Shown piece by piece: positions 32,441 to 32,952 of a stretch of 32,952 nt of DNA (positions are counted from its first letter, which is position 1; the number at the start of each line of letters is the position of its first letter). The DNA comes from CAZHSN01 sp964535125 (GTDB lineage: Bacteria; Armatimonadota; HRBIN16). A program made the position numbers and the translations under genes. Where the stretch lies: contig CAZHSN010000019.1 of NCBI GenBank assembly GCA_964535125.1, forward strand, positions 1-32,952, given 5' to 3'. The notes beneath the pieces were generated by a model. That model saw only the letters and a program-made list of their open reading frames with translations, did not search any database and was not told where the DNA came from.

Positions 32441-32952
32441 TGAGCCAACTGATCTGCCTGGGTGAAGCGCTGATCGACATGATCGCCGAACCAGGATACT
32501 CGCTCGGAACATCGCCTGCATTCAGACCCCATCCTGGAGGCGCGCCGGCCAATGTGTCGGTCGCCGCGTCGAAACTGGGCATCCAGACGGCGTTTTTCGG
32601 CAAAGTCGGCGATGACGCCTTCGGGCGCCACATCGCCTCCGTGCTGGCCGGTTTCGGCGTCGACACGGGCGGTATGCGCTTTGATGCAGAACACCGCACC
32701 AGTCTGGCGTTCGTCGCTGTAAACGAGTCGGGTGTTCCGGAATACAGCTTCTACCGCAGTCCAGGCGCTGACATGATGTATGAGACCGGCGACGTGGACA
32801 CCCATCGGATTCGGCGCAGTCAGGCGCTGCACTTTGGTTCCATCTCCCTGTTGGATGAACCGAGCCGTTCTGCCACGCTGTTTGCGGTGCGTCTGGCGCG
32901 GGAGTGCGGTGCTTTGGTCGCTGTTTCTTATCCTAATACTCTGTACCCTATC
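32440..32952 (+). CDS. PfkB family sugar kinase, N-terminal part
   Basis: The frame starts at the ATG overlapping the peptidase stop (TGATG) and runs off the right edge after 171 codons. MSQLICLGEALIDMIAE is the usual fructokinase/ribokinase-like opening. GGAPANVSVAASKLG with GKVGDDAFG (about 33-62) is PfkB signature 1, binding the sugar. YSFYRSPGADM (about 107-117) matches fructokinases. The active-site loop with GAGD and the ATP part lie outside. Near the edge, where fructokinases have SYDPNLR, it reads SYPNTLYP, so a residue may be lost or the last bases may be poor. Fructose is the best guess for substrate; with mtlD and the glycosidases this fits hexose use. Confidence 0.88.
   Translation, partial: MSQLICLGEALIDMIAEPGYSLGTSPAFRPHPGGAPANVSVAASKLGIQTAFFGKVGDDAFGRHIASVLAGFGVDTGGMRFDAEHRTSLAFVAVNESGVPEYSFYRSPGADMMYETGDVDTHRIRRSQALHFGSISLLDEPSRSATLFAVRLARECGALVAVSYPNTLYPI

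Overview
The window is chromosomal DNA of a moderately GC-rich, diderm, respiring bacterium. The evidence is an LptD/OstA-like envelope protein, an SLBB polysaccharide-export protein, a PilT retraction ATPase and a three-subunit succinate dehydrogenase with a Bacillus-type di-heme SdhC. Five tRNA genes all carry an encoded CCA end. Phylum cannot be fixed from this alone; an Armatimonadota-like lineage is a guess from the gene mix. There is no phage, transposon, plasmid or CRISPR signature, and no gene-free stretch longer than 300 bases.

Layout. 1-210 (+) is the 3' end of formate-tetrahydrofolate ligase. 249-3892 (-) is a coupled glycosidase pair: a GH2 beta-mannosidase-type enzyme followed by a five-bladed beta-propeller glycosidase relative. 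3952-8022 (-) holds argS, a membrane histidine kinase and a site-2 protease with CBS domains. 8153-12707 (+) is a mutagenic repair cassette, imuB - DUF6504-like ORF - dnaE2, behind an AT-rich palindrome and a probably leaderless promoter. 12711-15314 (-) holds a sulfatase coupled to an unrecognised gene, then a nitroreductase. 15396-15659 (-) is a tRNA Glu-Leu-Val cluster with a near-ideal sigma70 promoter. 15887-17008 (+) is pilT. 17099-21630 (-) holds an ANTAR response regulator, tRNA-Arg, mannitol-1-phosphate dehydrogenase, mutS2 and tRNA-Pro. 21707-23194 (+) is the LptD-like gene. 23241-26564 (-) is the sdhCAB operon. 26747-32952 (+) holds rimO, a large winged-helix-like protein, the SLBB protein, an M24 peptidase and a PfkB sugar kinase cut by the window end.

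How the genes work together. The beta-mannosidase, propeller glycosidase, sulfatase, mannitol-1-phosphate dehydrogenase and sugar kinase suggest breakdown of mannose-rich, possibly sulfated glycans. The glycosidases and the sulfatase lack signal peptides, so the last steps are probably intracellular. ImuB and DnaE2 form a damage-tolerance polymerase, with no imuA or lexA in view. The least explained parts are the imuB/DUF6504 frame break at a G5 run, the 605-residue winged-helix-like protein coupled to rimO, and the unknown partner of the sulfatase. Several perfect intergenic hairpins lack U-tracts.
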